Below are positions 31,230-40,315 of a DNA stretch of 64,000 nucleotides, piece by piece. Numbering within the stretch: the stretch's first letter is position 1; each line of letters opens with the position of its first letter. The stretch spans positions 284,252 to 348,251 of the forward strand of contig NZ_HE978513.1 in NCBI RefSeq assembly GCF_000311725.1, written 5' to 3'. The notes beneath the pieces are model-generated. The model was given only the letters and a program-made list of their open reading frames with translations, made no database searches and was not told the origin of the DNA. The DNA comes from Robertmurraya massiliosenegalensis JC6 (lineage in GTDB: Bacteria > Bacillota > Bacilli > Bacillales > Cytobacillaceae). The translations under genes and the position numbers were made by a program.

Positions 31230-31788
31230 ACAAATGATTCTCCTTCAAATAGTTAATGAGGGAATCTGGAAGCAAATAACGGATCGACTTCCCCTCTTGG
31301 ATTCTCTCCCTAATTAAGCTAGATGAAACATGAAACTCAGGAATATCAATATGAATAATCGGATACGTTGTTTTTTCCTGATATGTCGGTCTATTAACAC
31401 CAACAAAAGACACCATTTCAATCAATTCATCTATTTTGTGCCATTTAGGCAGATACTCAATCATATCTGCACCAATGATAAAGTAAAAAAGGTTATCAGG
31501 ATAACGATCCTTTAATTGCTTGATTGTATCATATGTATAAGAAGGACCTGAACGTTCAAGCTCAATTGTCTCTACTTTAAAATAAGAGACATCCTTGATT
31601 GCTAATTCCAGCAAATTCAGGCGATCCTCGGTCGTAATTAGATCCGATTTTTCCTTATGAGGTGGTTCCTGATTAGGAAGAAACCATATCTCATCCAGCT
31701 CTAATTCATGAAATACCTCGTTCGCAATGAGAAGATGACCATGGTGAGGAGGATCGAATGTTCCTCCTAATAATCCAATCTTCCTCAT
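31216..31788 (-). CDS. nadD: Nicotinate-nucleotide adenylyltransferase
   Basis: A 190-residue enzyme that joins nicotinate mononucleotide and ATP to deamido-NAD. The nucleotidyltransferase motif [12 protein letters not shown] and the C-terminal SSSLIRERI motif are intact. It is followed by yqeK and preceded by yhbY, the usual Bacillus order. Confidence 0.97.
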   Translation of the reverse strand: MRKIGLLGGTFDPPHHGHLLIANEVFHELELDEIWFLPNQEPPHKEKSDLITTEDRLNLLELAIKDVSYFKVETIELERSGPSYTYDTIKQLKDRYPDNLFYFIIGADMIEYLPKWHKIDELIEMVSFVGVNRPTYQEKTTYPIIHIDIPEFHVSSSLIRERIQEGKSIRYLLPDSLINYLKENHLYESK

Positions 31789-31806
31789 TCACTCACCTCC
31801 AAACCT

Positions 31807-32097
31807 TTAAGGTAACTTTATCTCTTTGTTTTCTTTAGATTCTTTGTATAAAACAATCGTGTTCCCAATGACTTGAACAAGTTCTGCGCGACAACCATGA
31901 GAAAGCTTTTCAGCAACCGTGTCTCGGTCTTCCTCACAATTTTGAAGTACACTTATTTTCAGAAGTTCTCTTGCCTCAAGTGCTTCACTAATTTGCATAA
32001 TCATATTATCGTTCACTCCGCCTTTTCCCACTTGAAAAATCGGTGTGAGATGATGAGCTTTTGAGCGAAGAAATCTTTTTTGTTTTCCAGTTAACAT
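31807..32097 (-). CDS. yhbY: Ribosome assembly RNA-binding protein YhbY
   Basis: A 96-residue CRM-domain protein (YqeI in B. subtilis) that associates with pre-50S particles. The conserved KAHHLTPIFQVGKGG near the N-terminus contains the GxxG RNA-binding loop. It overlaps aroE by 7 bp. Confidence 0.95.
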   Translation of the reverse strand: MLTGKQKRFLRSKAHHLTPIFQVGKGGVNDNMIMQISEALEARELLKISVLQNCEEDRDTVAEKLSHGCRAELVQVIGNTIVLYKESKENKEIKLP

Positions 32098-32930
32098 TTT
32101 GTTCCTCCTAGTTGTTTTAACACTTTAGTCGTCATTCGATTACTATCTGGCATCACATTTGTCCATTTTTCAAAAGCGAGTGCTCCTTGATGAACAAACA
32201 TTTGAATGCCATTTTGCGTTCTTGCCCCTTTTTCCCTAGCCTGACGCAAAAGAAGCGTTTCTAACGGATTATAGACAATATCGCTCACAAAAGCACTTTC
32301 CTTTAAATTATGTAAAGAAAGCACTTTGCATTCAGTATGTGGGGACATGCCAATGGAGGTCGTTTGAATGATTATATCGTAATGTTCTAGTTGCTCCTCT
32401 GCCTCTTTAAGCTCAAGGACATTAGACTGAACTTCATAAGGACATTCCTTTACAAGGGATTCCGCCTTTGCAATCGTCCTATTGGTTAGATCGATATGGG
32501 TAACCCCCTCATAAGCTAACGTAAAATAGATTGCTCTTGCCGCTCCGCCAGCACCGATCACTAACACTTTCTTGTTTTTCAGATTTGATAGCTCTGTCAA
32601 AAGCCCTTGCACATATCCACTTCCATCCGTGTTATAACCGACTAATCGTCCATTTTCATTGACGACTGTATTTACCGCACCAATAGAACGGGCTAAAAGG
32701 TCAATATCATCAAGCAATGGAATGATCGCAACCTTATGAGGGACTGTCACATTAAAGCCACTAATGTTCATTGCCCGAAACCCTTTAATGGCATCTGCTA
32801 GCTGCTCTTTCGTAATGGCAAATGCGTGATAATAGGCGTCAATTCCATAATGCTGAAATAAATCATTATGCATGAGTGGTGACATCGAATGGGCAATCGG
32901 ATTTCCAATTACAGCATATAATTTTTTCAT
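32091..32930 (-). CDS. aroE: Shikimate dehydrogenase
   Basis: A 279-residue NADP-dependent enzyme of the shikimate pathway that reduces 3-dehydroshikimate. The substrate motif NPIAHSMSPLMHN, catalytic K/D region (NVTVPHK, NTDGSGY) and nucleotide motif GAGGAARA are all present. Located between yqeH and yhbY as in B. subtilis. Confidence 0.96.
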   Translation of the reverse strand: MKKLYAVIGNPIAHSMSPLMHNDLFQHYGIDAYYHAFAITKEQLADAIKGFRAMNISGFNVTVPHKVAIIPLLDDIDLLARSIGAVNTVVNENGRLVGYNTDGSGYVQGLLTELSNLKNKKVLVIGAGGAARAIYFTLAYEGVTHIDLTNRTIAKAESLVKECPYEVQSNVLELKEAEEQLEHYDIIIQTTSIGMSPHTECKVLSLHNLKESAFVSDIVYNPLETLLLRQAREKGARTQNGIQMFVHQGALAFEKWTNVMPDSNRMTTKVLKQLGGTKC

Positions 32931-32955
32931 TCTCCTCCCCCTCCTTTTTCTCTAT

Positions 32956-34059
32956 TTATATGAGCGATTTACGGAGCATAGCATGTACACCTTTTGGAAC
33001 ATACACCGCTACTTTTGCTCCAGGTTCATTGACCGTTATCCATCCAAGCCCTGAGAAAACGATATCTGTTTTTCCCTCTTTAATGGTAAATTCATGTTTG
33101 ATTAAAGGGGGAAACGAATCAAGCTGCTCCTTACGTGGTGGAGTCAGCATTTCTCCTACATGCCTTTCGTACAGATCCGTAGCCTTTTCAAGCTTCGTAC
33201 GATGGATGTCAATATGATTCGATACATGACAAACAAATGAACGTCGACCACCACTTATATAATCAAAGCGGGCTAATCCTCCAAAAAAGAGGGTTTGTCC
33301 CTCATTTAATTGATAAATTTTCGGTTTAATTTCCTTTTTTGGTGTGATCACTTTTAAATCTCTTTTATCAATATAATGAGCCATCTGATGATGGTTAATG
33401 ATTCCTGGTGTATCAACCAAATATTTTCCATCTGAAAGCGGAATTTCGATCATGTCAAGTGTTGTTCCTGGAAAATGAGATGTTGTGATGACATCGCCTT
33501 CTCCTGTTACTTCTTTTAAAATCCGATTGATAAAGGTAGACTTTCCTACATTGGTACATCCGACCACATATACGTCCTTACCTTCACGATACTCGTCAAT
33601 CGCTGAGGTCACTTCATTAATAAACTGACCTTTTTCAGCACTAACAAGAAAAACATCTTTCGGCTTTAGTCCCAATTCCTTCGCTTCTTGCTTCATCCAG
33701 TTAATCAATTTATTCGGCTTTATAGAGTGAGGCAGAAGATCTACCTTATTCCCAATTAAAAGAATCGGATTATCACCAACAAAACGATGTAAGCCAGGGA
33801 GCCAGCTACCATTAAAATCAAAGATATCAACTATTTTAACAATTAAAGCATCTCTTTTCCCCAGCTCATTGAGGATCTTTAAAAAATCGTCATCCGTTAA
33901 ATTAACATCTTGAACTTCGTTATAATGCTTTAGTCGAAAACATCTTTGACAGACAATTTCTTCTTTCTCAAGGGACGATTTAGGCGCATAGCCAATTTGT
34001 TCCTTGTCTTCTGTCTGGATTTTCACACCACAGCCTATACAAATATATTGCTCACTCAA
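32956..34059 (-). CDS. yqeH: Ribosome biogenesis GTPase YqeH
   Basis: A 367-residue circularly permuted GTPase needed for 30S assembly. An N-terminal zinc finger (CIGC...CQRC) precedes the GTPase with motifs in order G4 (NKVD), G1 (GCTNVGKST) and G3 (DTPGI), and a C-terminal RNA-binding domain. The TTG at 34059 has GGGAGG upstream and overlaps the yqeG stop as TTGA, which suggests coupling. Confidence 0.96.
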   Translation of the reverse strand: MSEQYICIGCGVKIQTEDKEQIGYAPKSSLEKEEIVCQRCFRLKHYNEVQDVNLTDDDFLKILNELGKRDALIVKIVDIFDFNGSWLPGLHRFVGDNPILLIGNKVDLLPHSIKPNKLINWMKQEAKELGLKPKDVFLVSAEKGQFINEVTSAIDEYREGKDVYVVGCTNVGKSTFINRILKEVTGEGDVITTSHFPGTTLDMIEIPLSDGKYLVDTPGIINHHQMAHYIDKRDLKVITPKKEIKPKIYQLNEGQTLFFGGLARFDYISGGRRSFVCHVSNHIDIHRTKLEKATDLYERHVGEMLTPPRKEQLDSFPPLIKHEFTIKEGKTDIVFSGLGWITVNEPGAKVAVYVPKGVHAMLRKSLI

Positions 34060-34577
34060 GATTTTTCCTCCCATACAATCATACCTTTTTTACGAAACCA
34101 GTTTAAAATTTGTCTTTCAATCATTCGATTAAATTTTGTCCAAAAACCATCAGTAGATGCCACTGGAACAACCAATACCGTATGAAAGCCACCACGATTT
34201 CCTCCGAGTACATCGGTCAATAATTGATCACCAATGACAACCGTTTCTTCCTTTTTCAAGCCCATATCTTTCACCGCTTTATGAAAAGCCCTCACAAGTG
34301 GTTTCCGTGCTTGAAAGATAAACGGAATATTGAGGGGATCTGAAAATGCCTGTACCCTCTCTCTGTTATTATTCGAGACAATTGTGATACGAATATTTGC
34401 CTTGCGCATATTCTCAAACCACTCTGTCAACTTAGGCGTTGCATTCGGGCGATCCCATTCGACTAATGTATTATCTAAGTCGGTGATAATCCCCTTAATC
34501 CCCTGCTCTTTCAAACTTTCTGGAGTAATTTGAAAAATGCTCTTCACGTGCTGATTTGGTAAAAATTTCTTTAACAA
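34056..34577 (-). CDS. yqeG: HAD-superfamily phosphatase YqeG
   Basis: A 173-residue HAD IIIA phosphatase. The nucleophile motif is TDLDNTLV near residue 37, motif II is TIVSNNN and motif III/IV is VVIGDQLLTDVLGG. The TTG at 34577 (MLKKFLPN) follows GAGGTG; the GTG three codons earlier is inside the SD. Homologues of this family dephosphorylate phosphatidylglycerophosphate in chloroplasts and mitochondria; the bacterial substrate is open. First gene of the yqeG-yqeM operon. Confidence 0.92.
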   Translation of the reverse strand: MLKKFLPNQHVKSIFQITPESLKEQGIKGIITDLDNTLVEWDRPNATPKLTEWFENMRKANIRITIVSNNNRERVQAFSDPLNIPFIFQARKPLVRAFHKAVKDMGLKKEETVVIGDQLLTDVLGGNRGGFHTVLVVPVASTDGFWTKFNRMIERQILNWFRKKGMIVWEEKS

Positions 34578-34795
34578 TAAGGACACCTCAATTTCTTATC
34601 TCCGTTTTATTTTCCAATTTTAACTGTTATCAGTGATGATGTACACTAGCTTACCATCGACAACTGAATGATTATTGCTTCCATCTACATAACTCAACAG
34701 AGTTAACTGAAACTTGAGTCAAATTACGTCGAAACGTTGAAAAAAAGCACGAAAAGATAAAAACTTTTCGACACGAACAGCGTCTTTTCAACACC

Positions 34796-34894
34796 TGTGG
34801 ATAACTTTATGCACATATCCCACATTGATTTATATAGTTTCCCTCAACTTACAAACATTTTAATCACAACTTATCCACTGTATATTGTGGATAA
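34796..34894. promoter_or_regulatory. DnaA-box cluster upstream of sda
   Basis: Three perfect TTATNCACA boxes: 34796-34804 (minus), 34807-34815 (plus, TTATGCACA) and 34886-34894 (minus). Two near matches lie at 34860-34868 and 34871-34879 (TTATCCACT). In B. subtilis, DnaA boxes at the same locus control sda. The 434-bp gap 34578-35011 shows no other gene. Confidence 0.88.
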
Positions 34895-35011
34895 TCGGAA
34901 CGGTTGTTCTACCTTAAAATATTTGTTAGAGTAAGAATACAGCAAAGGCCACTTACATAAAATGTATATTCAACCTTTTTAGAACGAGTATTTGAGGAGG
35001 TGAATTCTGAC

Positions 35012-35152
35012 ATGAGAAAGCTGTCAGATGAGCTATTAGTTGAATCCTATTTCAAAGCAAAAGAATTAAATTTATCAAAAGATTTTATCCTTCTAATCGA
35101 AACAGAAATTCACCGTCGTTCTTTAACTCATAAAATTAGAGTCTCTTCATAA
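35012..35152 (+). CDS. sda: Sporulation checkpoint inhibitor Sda
   Basis: A 46-residue helical hairpin protein ([19 protein letters not shown]) almost identical in pattern to B. subtilis Sda. It binds the dimerisation domain of KinA and blocks the phosphorelay, preventing sporulation while DNA replication is active or damaged. It ends in SS, as the B. subtilis protein does; uncharged C-terminal residues there direct rapid ClpXP turnover. ATG with GAGGAGGTG. The DnaA-box cluster 120-215 bp upstream ties its expression to replication state. Confidence 0.95.
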   Translation: MRKLSDELLVESYFKAKELNLSKDFILLIETEIHRRSLTHKIRVSS

Positions 35153-35189
35153 CTTATTCATGCCCAAGAGGGCTTTTCTTTTTGCCCTC

Positions 35190-35975
35190 TTATTCAGAAA
35201 CCGTATTCCCAAGTACATCGCCAACTTTAACTTCTCTTGGTGTTAAATGTTGTTGAAGGGGTTCCATCGAGTTTGGATTAAATAATAGAATAACCGTCGA
35301 ACCGAACGTGAAGTAGGCCATTTCTTCGCCTTTTTTCAGTTCCTCCCCAACATGTATCGATTCGATCGAGTTCACAAACATCGCTCCAACCTTTACAATC
35401 GCAGCTACGCCAGAATCATGCTTAACTTCGGTAATTTTTCGATAATTTTTCGCTAATGTATCTCTTCCATATTTAAGACCATAACGGTTAACAGGGTATG
35501 ATTTGTTTCCTAAGGTCCACTCTCCCACGACTTTTCCTGTTAATGGGCTATGTATACGATGATAATGACTCGGGCTTAAATAGAGAAGATAGTAGGTACC
35601 ATTGATATATTTTTTTGCCTTCTCTTCACTTCCCAGCATTTCAAGAACGGAATAATCCTTCCCTTTAACATTTAGCATGAGGTCGCTCGTAATCGTTCCG
35701 ATATCCTCTAACACTGCGTCAACAGGACTTACAATCGTATCCGTTCGATTATCAATCGTCCGAGCATCCACTTTCAATTTTCGTATAAAAAAATCATGGA
35801 GAGTGTTAAATTCATTTATCGGACTTGCCATTTCGGAAACATTCACATTGTATATCTTTGCAAAAGAAGGAATGAACAATCGACTGACTTTTGATTGCGC
35901 CAATTTTCTTAATAAAAACGATGTCCATCTTCCATTTGTTAATTCGATTAATGACCGGTAAAACCATTGAATCAA
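35190..35975 (-). CDS. psd: Phosphatidylserine decarboxylase
   Basis: A 261-residue proenzyme that makes phosphatidylethanolamine. Self-cleavage gives a pyruvoyl group from the serine of FGST near residue 226; the catalytic D/H residues lie in VSPVDAV and the YHRIHSP motif. The TTG at 35975 has TGGAGG upstream and gives family length; the in-frame ATG at 36002 has no SD. pssA is not adjacent. Confidence 0.94.
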   Translation of the reverse strand: MIQWFYRSLIELTNGRWTSFLLRKLAQSKVSRLFIPSFAKIYNVNVSEMASPINEFNTLHDFFIRKLKVDARTIDNRTDTIVSPVDAVLEDIGTITSDLMLNVKGKDYSVLEMLGSEEKAKKYINGTYYLLYLSPSHYHRIHSPLTGKVVGEWTLGNKSYPVNRYGLKYGRDTLAKNYRKITEVKHDSGVAAIVKVGAMFVNSIESIHVGEELKKGEEMAYFTFGSTVILLFNPNSMEPLQQHLTPREVKVGDVLGNTVSE

Positions 35976-36435
35976 GCTACATTCCTCCAATAATGAAATC
36001 ATGATGAACCATTGTTTTCGTATAGGGTTGAGGTTTTTCGCAAAAAACCTAGAAGCTTTTTTTCGACATGTCTCTTGTCAATGCTATACATTAAAGATGC
36101 GACGGCACACTTTTCGCTTCCTCTTTTTAATTCTTAAAAGGAGCATTTTATGAGCGCATCGCCTTTTTAAAAGTTTGCGAAAAAGCCTGCTAAATCGAAG
36201 TTCAGACAAAACTGTATTGTACCATACATTTTCGAAATCATCTATACGATCATACCTGTTTTATCATATCATACCCTGTATGCTTCTTTCATTCCAAAGA
36301 AAAAACGTTAAGTTCTCCCCCATCACTATAGGACAGGTCAATTTTAGCTAGGTCAAAAAGTCAGTGGTAACAACTTTTTGATTCTAGTTTGGAGTGGATA
36401 AATTCCCTCGCAGATGGAGTATCGGTATGACAAAG

Positions 36436-36620
36436 ATAACAGGAAAATTTCCGCTTAATGAGCAACCATCATGAAAAAGAGCCGAAATAACAGGAAAATT
36501 TCCTGCTATTCCCTCAAAAAATGCCCAAATAAACGATTTTGCTCTCCATAGGCGGAAAATCTTCCGTTATTTTCCCGAAAAGAGACTCCGTTGAGGAGAT
36601 AACAGGAAAATTTCCGCTTA
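36436..36620. repeat. Four-unit ATAACAGGAAAATTTCC repeat cluster
   Basis: Units start at 36436, 36487, 36548 and 36599, with spacing 51, 61 and 51 bp, so unit pairs 1-2 and 3-4 are 112 bp apart. Units 1 and 4 are identical over 22 bases. Each unit is a near-palindrome around AAAATT. The 873-bp gap 35976-36848 holds this cluster, a hairpin at 36031-36050 and the pepF terminator; I see no gene in it. Confidence 0.75.
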
Positions 36621-36762
36621 AGGGTGAGAGAGGTTGGAGCAAAATAGGGTCTTCTAGTAGAAATTTAGACAAAGCGGAAATCGATGATTGGATTCTTGAA
36701 GGCTAAGTGGCGTTTCACTCGATTCTTTTTGTACGAGGAAAACTGAAGGTCTTGCGTTAAGA

Positions 36763-36811
36763 CAAAAATAGAGAAAGGTGAATTTGAGTACCCTCAGGAT
36801 TCACCTTTCTC
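36763..36811 (-). terminator. Terminator of pepF
   Basis: Bases 36771-36783 and 36799-36811 form a perfect 13-bp stem with a 15-base loop, followed on the minus strand by TATTTTTG. Confidence 0.85.
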
Positions 36812-36848
36812 ATGAGTTGAAGCTAGTTATGCCCCAGCCTTTTCTTGA

Positions 36849-38639
36849 TTACTTATCTTCAGTTAATTGCAAAAATTCTTCTACATCGTCAACGCAAAGT
36901 TGTACAGCTTGTTTCCAGAAATCTGGTTTTGTTAAATCGACATTAAGATGTTTAAGCGCCAATTCTTCTACAGTCATGGATGCTGTATCTTTTAATAACG
37001 CAATATACTTTTCTTCATAGCCTTTTCCTTCTTCTAAAGCTTTCGCATAAATACCTAGCGAGAATAGGTAGCCGAATGTATATGGGAAGTTGTAAAAAGG
37101 TACTCCCGTGATGTAAAAGTGTAGCTTCGATGCCCAGAATAATGGATGGTATTGATCGAGCGCACCACCATAAGCTTCTGCCTGAGCCTCTGCCATTATT
37201 TCATTGAGGCGGTCTGCAGCGACAATTCCTTCTTTTCTTTCTTCATAAAATCTTGTTTCAAAAAGAAAACGAGAATGAATGTTCATCAGCAACGCAACTG
37301 AGCGCTGAATTTTATCTTCTAAAAGCGCTAATCTTTCTTCTTCCGTGCTCGCATTCTTTACTGATGCATCTGAGACAATCATCTCTGCAAAGGTTGAAGC
37401 AGTTTCTGCCACATTCATTGCATAATTACGATTTAATGTATGCAAATCTCTCATCGCATACGTATGGAAACCGTGCCCTAACTCATGAGCCAATGTAGAA
37501 ACATTAGAAGGAGTGCCTGAATATGTCATAAAGATTCTTGATTGGCTATCTTCCGGGAAATACGTATGGAAGCCACCAGGGCGTTTTCCTGGGCGGTCCT
37601 CTGCTTCAATCCATTCGTCTTCGAACGCCTTCTTGGCAAAGGTCGTCATTTCATCTCCGAATTTTGAGAAATGCTCGAGAATAAACTCCGCTCCTTCTTG
37701 ATATGAAATTTTACTTTCGGATTGACCAAGAGGTGCATCCAAGTCATACCAACTCAATTTTTCAAGCCCAAGTAATTTCGCTTTGCGCTCTAAAAATTTG
37801 ACAAGAGGAGCTTTATTTTCAGCAATAACCTGCCACATCGTATCCAATGTTTCCTTTTTCATGCGGTTAATATCGAGTGGTTCTTTCAGTACTTCTTCCC
37901 AACCTCTTTGCTGATAAACCTTCAGACGGAAACCAGCTAAATGGTTAAGCGTTTTTGCCAAATAAGCTGATTTATCACCCCATGCTGTTTCCCACGCCGC
38001 AAAAACATTCTTTCTAACATCTCTGTCAGGATTGGAAAATTTATTGGCAGCTTGTCCTACTGACAAAGCCTGATCATCGACATTCACTTTAATGGTGCCG
38101 ACAATGACATCATACATTTGACCCCAGCCGTGATAGCCATCCACACTTAACGCATTAATGAGTGTTTCCTCATCTTTGGAAAGCTTCTCACTCGCTCCTT
38201 GTCTACTTTCAGATAGCACAAAAGAAAGCTCCTTCAAGCTATCCTGAGCGACGACTCCATTCCATATTTCATCGTCAATCGTCGTTAACTTTTGCCCTAA
38301 CTCTGTCAAAGCAATTTGGAAATCGGCACCTAGGCCTGTCACACGACCTCTTAAACTCTCAGCTTTAACATCTTCTGTATTTTGCGCTTGTAAACAGCTT
38401 ACAAATGCGCCCGCTTGACGAACCTTTTTTGTGACAGTTTCAAATTTATCAACGATAGCCTTCAGTTCTGCAGCATCCGCAAGCACTACATTTTTCGGTA
38501 CCCAGCTAGATACGACAGCCTTGAAGTCCTCGACAAGGCCTTTCGTTTGTTGTAAATGCTCTGCAAATTGAGGAGAGCTACTCCCACCTTCAAAAAAAAC
38601 ATCTAAATCCCATACTTCTGAATATGTACTTGTCGTCAT
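36849..38639 (-). CDS. pepF: Oligoendopeptidase F family metallopeptidase
   Basis: A 596-residue M3-family zinc peptidase. The HELGH motif at about residue 382 (LAHELGHGFH) supplies two zinc ligands and the catalytic Glu; the third ligand Glu follows in NVAETASTFAEM. Members cut short cytoplasmic peptides. ATG with GGGGAGG; monocistronic with its own terminator. Substrate not predictable. Confidence 0.93.
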   Translation of the reverse strand: MTTSTYSEVWDLDVFFEGGSSSPQFAEHLQQTKGLVEDFKAVVSSWVPKNVVLADAAELKAIVDKFETVTKKVRQAGAFVSCLQAQNTEDVKAESLRGRVTGLGADFQIALTELGQKLTTIDDEIWNGVVAQDSLKELSFVLSESRQGASEKLSKDEETLINALSVDGYHGWGQMYDVIVGTIKVNVDDQALSVGQAANKFSNPDRDVRKNVFAAWETAWGDKSAYLAKTLNHLAGFRLKVYQQRGWEEVLKEPLDINRMKKETLDTMWQVIAENKAPLVKFLERKAKLLGLEKLSWYDLDAPLGQSESKISYQEGAEFILEHFSKFGDEMTTFAKKAFEDEWIEAEDRPGKRPGGFHTYFPEDSQSRIFMTYSGTPSNVSTLAHELGHGFHTYAMRDLHTLNRNYAMNVAETASTFAEMIVSDASVKNASTEEERLALLEDKIQRSVALLMNIHSRFLFETRFYEERKEGIVAADRLNEIMAEAQAEAYGGALDQYHPLFWASKLHFYITGVPFYNFPYTFGYLFSLGIYAKALEEGKGYEEKYIALLKDTASMTVEELALKHLNVDLTKPDFWKQAVQLCVDDVEEFLQLTEDK

Positions 38640-38740
38640 GCATTTTCCTCCCCATTACATACCTTAAATTCAAAATTTGTTTTTTTCAGAAATTTCTTTA
38701 AGTATACCACAATAACTTTCGTTCGTCTAAATTAAATAAA

Positions 38741-38763
38741 GCAGTAAGCATTTTGCCTACTGC
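38741..38763 (-). terminator. Terminator of the 52-residue membrane protein gene
   Basis: GCAGTAGGC and GCTTACTGC pair with one G-U around AAAAT, followed by TTTATTTAA on the minus strand. Confidence 0.7.
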
Positions 38764-38780
38764 ATTAAGTCTACATATAA

Positions 38781-38939
38781 CTAAAAACGATAGTTCCCCC
38801 CAAAATACCACCATCCAAAGAATATTAACAACAGGACAAATATGACAATCCATAACGCTGTCCAAGCGCCACTTCCAGGATAGTAAGGAGGTGGGTAAGG
38901 GGGTGAATATGCATAAGGACCAGGATATCCGTAAGCCAT
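38781..38939 (-). CDS. 52-residue Pro/Tyr-rich single-span membrane protein
   Basis: Starts MAYGYPGPYAYSPPYPPP, continues to a hydrophobic segment (about residues 25-44, rich in W, I, L and F) and ends GGNYRF. ATG with GGAGG seven bases upstream and a terminator right behind it support a real gene. The style (short PY-rich head, one membrane span) recalls small sporulation or coat-associated proteins; the neighbour sigK on the other strand is compatible with that. I do not recognise the family. Confidence 0.75.
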   Translation of the reverse strand: MAYGYPGPYAYSPPYPPPYYPGSGAWTALWIVIFVLLLIFFGWWYFGGNYRF

Positions 38940-39162
38940 CTCACAACCTCCTTTAAATCAAAACTACACCATTCCTCTCCTTATAATCTATGCAATAGCC
39001 TGCCATCCGTATAGGCAGTCGTTGATTTTTCAGACAGTTCATTGCAACTATATTTACGAAAAGAGCTTTTTATAAAAATTTCTTTATCGGACAGACAAAA
39101 ACAAACATCCTTCTACATAGGTATTAGTTATAGGCGAAAGTTACATTAGCGGAGGTGCCAAC

Positions 39163-39885
39163 ATGTCTGGAATTCTGACTGCACTTGGGGTCTTGATTAA
39201 AGAGATTTTCTTTCTTGTCTCTTATGTAAAGAACAACGCCTTTCCTCAACCATTGTCACCTGAAGAAGAGAAGAAATTTTTGCGATTAATGGCTGAAGGC
39301 GATAGTCATGCACGGAATATGCTAATCGAGCATAATTTACGACTTGTCGCTCACATTGTCAAAAAATTTGAAAATACAGGTGAGGATTCGGAGGATTTGA
39401 TTTCCATCGGTACAATTGGATTAATTAAAGCAATTGAAAGCTATTCAGAAGGGAAAGGAACAAAACTTGCTACCTATGCGGCTCGTTGTATTGAAAATGA
39501 AATTTTGATGCATTTGAGAGCTTTGAAAAAAACGAAAAAAGATGTGTCTCTGCATGATCCGATTGGACAGGATAAAGAAGGAAATGAAATCTCCCTAATT
39601 GATGTATTAAAATCAGATTCAGAGGATGTTATTGACACCATCCAATTGAATATGGAATTAGAAAAAGTGAAGCAATATATCGATGTGCTCGATGGTCGTG
39701 AAAGAGAAGTTATCGTTGGTCGATTTGGATTGGATTTAAAAAAGGAGAAAACACAGAGAGAAATTGCAAAAGAATTGGGGATATCAAGAAGCTATGTTTC
39801 AAGAATCGAAAAAAGAGCATTAATGAAAATGTTCCACGAATTCTATCGAGCAGAAAAAGAAAAACGGAAAAATGATTCAAATTAG
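39163..39885 (+). CDS. sigK: RNA polymerase sporulation sigma factor SigK (uninterrupted)
   Basis: A 240-residue late mother-cell sigma factor, nearly identical to B. subtilis pro-sigma-K. The N-terminal prosequence (residues 1-20) ends LVS-YVKNN, the expected SpoIVFB cleavage site between S20 and Y21. Regions 2 ([13 protein letters not shown]), 2.4 and 4 (helix-turn-helix [19 protein letters not shown]) are continuous. In B. subtilis the gene is split by the skin element; here it is whole. ATG with GGAGGTG; perfect terminator behind. Confidence 0.98.
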   Translation: MSGILTALGVLIKEIFFLVSYVKNNAFPQPLSPEEEKKFLRLMAEGDSHARNMLIEHNLRLVAHIVKKFENTGEDSEDLISIGTIGLIKAIESYSEGKGTKLATYAARCIENEILMHLRALKKTKKDVSLHDPIGQDKEGNEISLIDVLKSDSEDVIDTIQLNMELEKVKQYIDVLDGREREVIVGRFGLDLKKEKTQREIAKELGISRSYVSRIEKRALMKMFHEFYRAEKEKRKNDSN

Positions 39886-39890
39886 TTCCT

Positions 39891-39938
39891 AAAAATAAAG
39901 AAGAAGCAACCGCTCGTGGTTGCTTCTTCTTTATTTTT
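39891..39938. terminator. Bidirectional terminator between sigK and the small-ORF cluster
   Basis: Bases 39891-39911 and 39918-39938 form a perfect 21-bp stem with a 6-base loop and T tracts on both strands. Confidence 0.9.
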
Positions 39939-40021
39939 TATTCTTCAACAGTTGTCACTTCTGATACGACAATACAACCAATTGTTGCACACACGACAAG
40001 CCCCATAACAATGGAAAACAT
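39938..40021 (-). CDS. 27-residue hydrophobic peptide (small-ORF cluster)
   Basis: MFSIVMGLVVCATIGCIVV followed by an acidic tail: one membrane span. A GAGGTG SD lies six bases before the ATG, and the stop touches the shared terminator. Last ORF of the yrzI cluster. No family recognised. Confidence 0.6.
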   Translation of the reverse strand: MFSIVMGLVVCATIGCIVVSEVTTVEE

Positions 40022-40125
40022 TTGCCACACCTCGCACGATTCGAATATGATTCTCTAATTTGAATTTATCATATTCATAACGTAATAACGTTGGTGGAAT
40101 GTGAACATTCTGTTAAAGCATCTGT

Positions 40126-40185
40126 TTACTTCTTTTTACTCTTCTTCCGAAACTCAACTGTTAACAACAATACATGTAAATACAT
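40126..40185 (-). CDS. 19-residue YrzI-like peptide (small-ORF cluster)
   Basis: MYLHVLLLTVEFRKKSKKK: a hydrophobic half, then TVEFRKK and a lysine tail. The TV-x-(I/F)-(K/R)(K/R) core matches TVTIKKR of YrzI upstream. SD TTAGGAGTGA is well placed. The size and position recall the short peptide S1025 of the B. subtilis yrzI mRNA, a target of the ribosome-dependent nuclease Rae1; equivalence is inference. Confidence 0.65.
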   Translation of the reverse strand: MYLHVLLLTVEFRKKSKKK

Positions 40186-40215
40186 GTTCTCACTCCTAAC
40201 TTGGCAACAGATTCG

Positions 40216-40281
40216 TTAGGCAGTATCCTTCTCCACCCACAGTACTGCATTTCTCTTTTGCATTAAATAAATCATCATCAT
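40216..40281 (-). CDS. 21-residue peptide (small-ORF cluster)
   Basis: MMMIYLMQKRNAVLWVEKDTA, preceded by GAAAGGTGGG. Three consecutive ATG codons; the first is assumed. It lies 34 bp downstream of yrzI. Methionine-rich, no family recognised. Confidence 0.5.
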   Translation of the reverse strand: MMMIYLMQKRNAVLWVEKDTA

Positions 40282-40315
40282 ACCCACCTTTCTCCCATTA
40301 TTTGAATACGTTTTT

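Noticed and set aside
36031-36050. AGGTTTTT/AAAAACCT hairpin upstream of psd as a terminator
   Set aside because: It is A/T dominated, has no T tract on the minus strand and no gene ends there on the plus strand; too weak to call.
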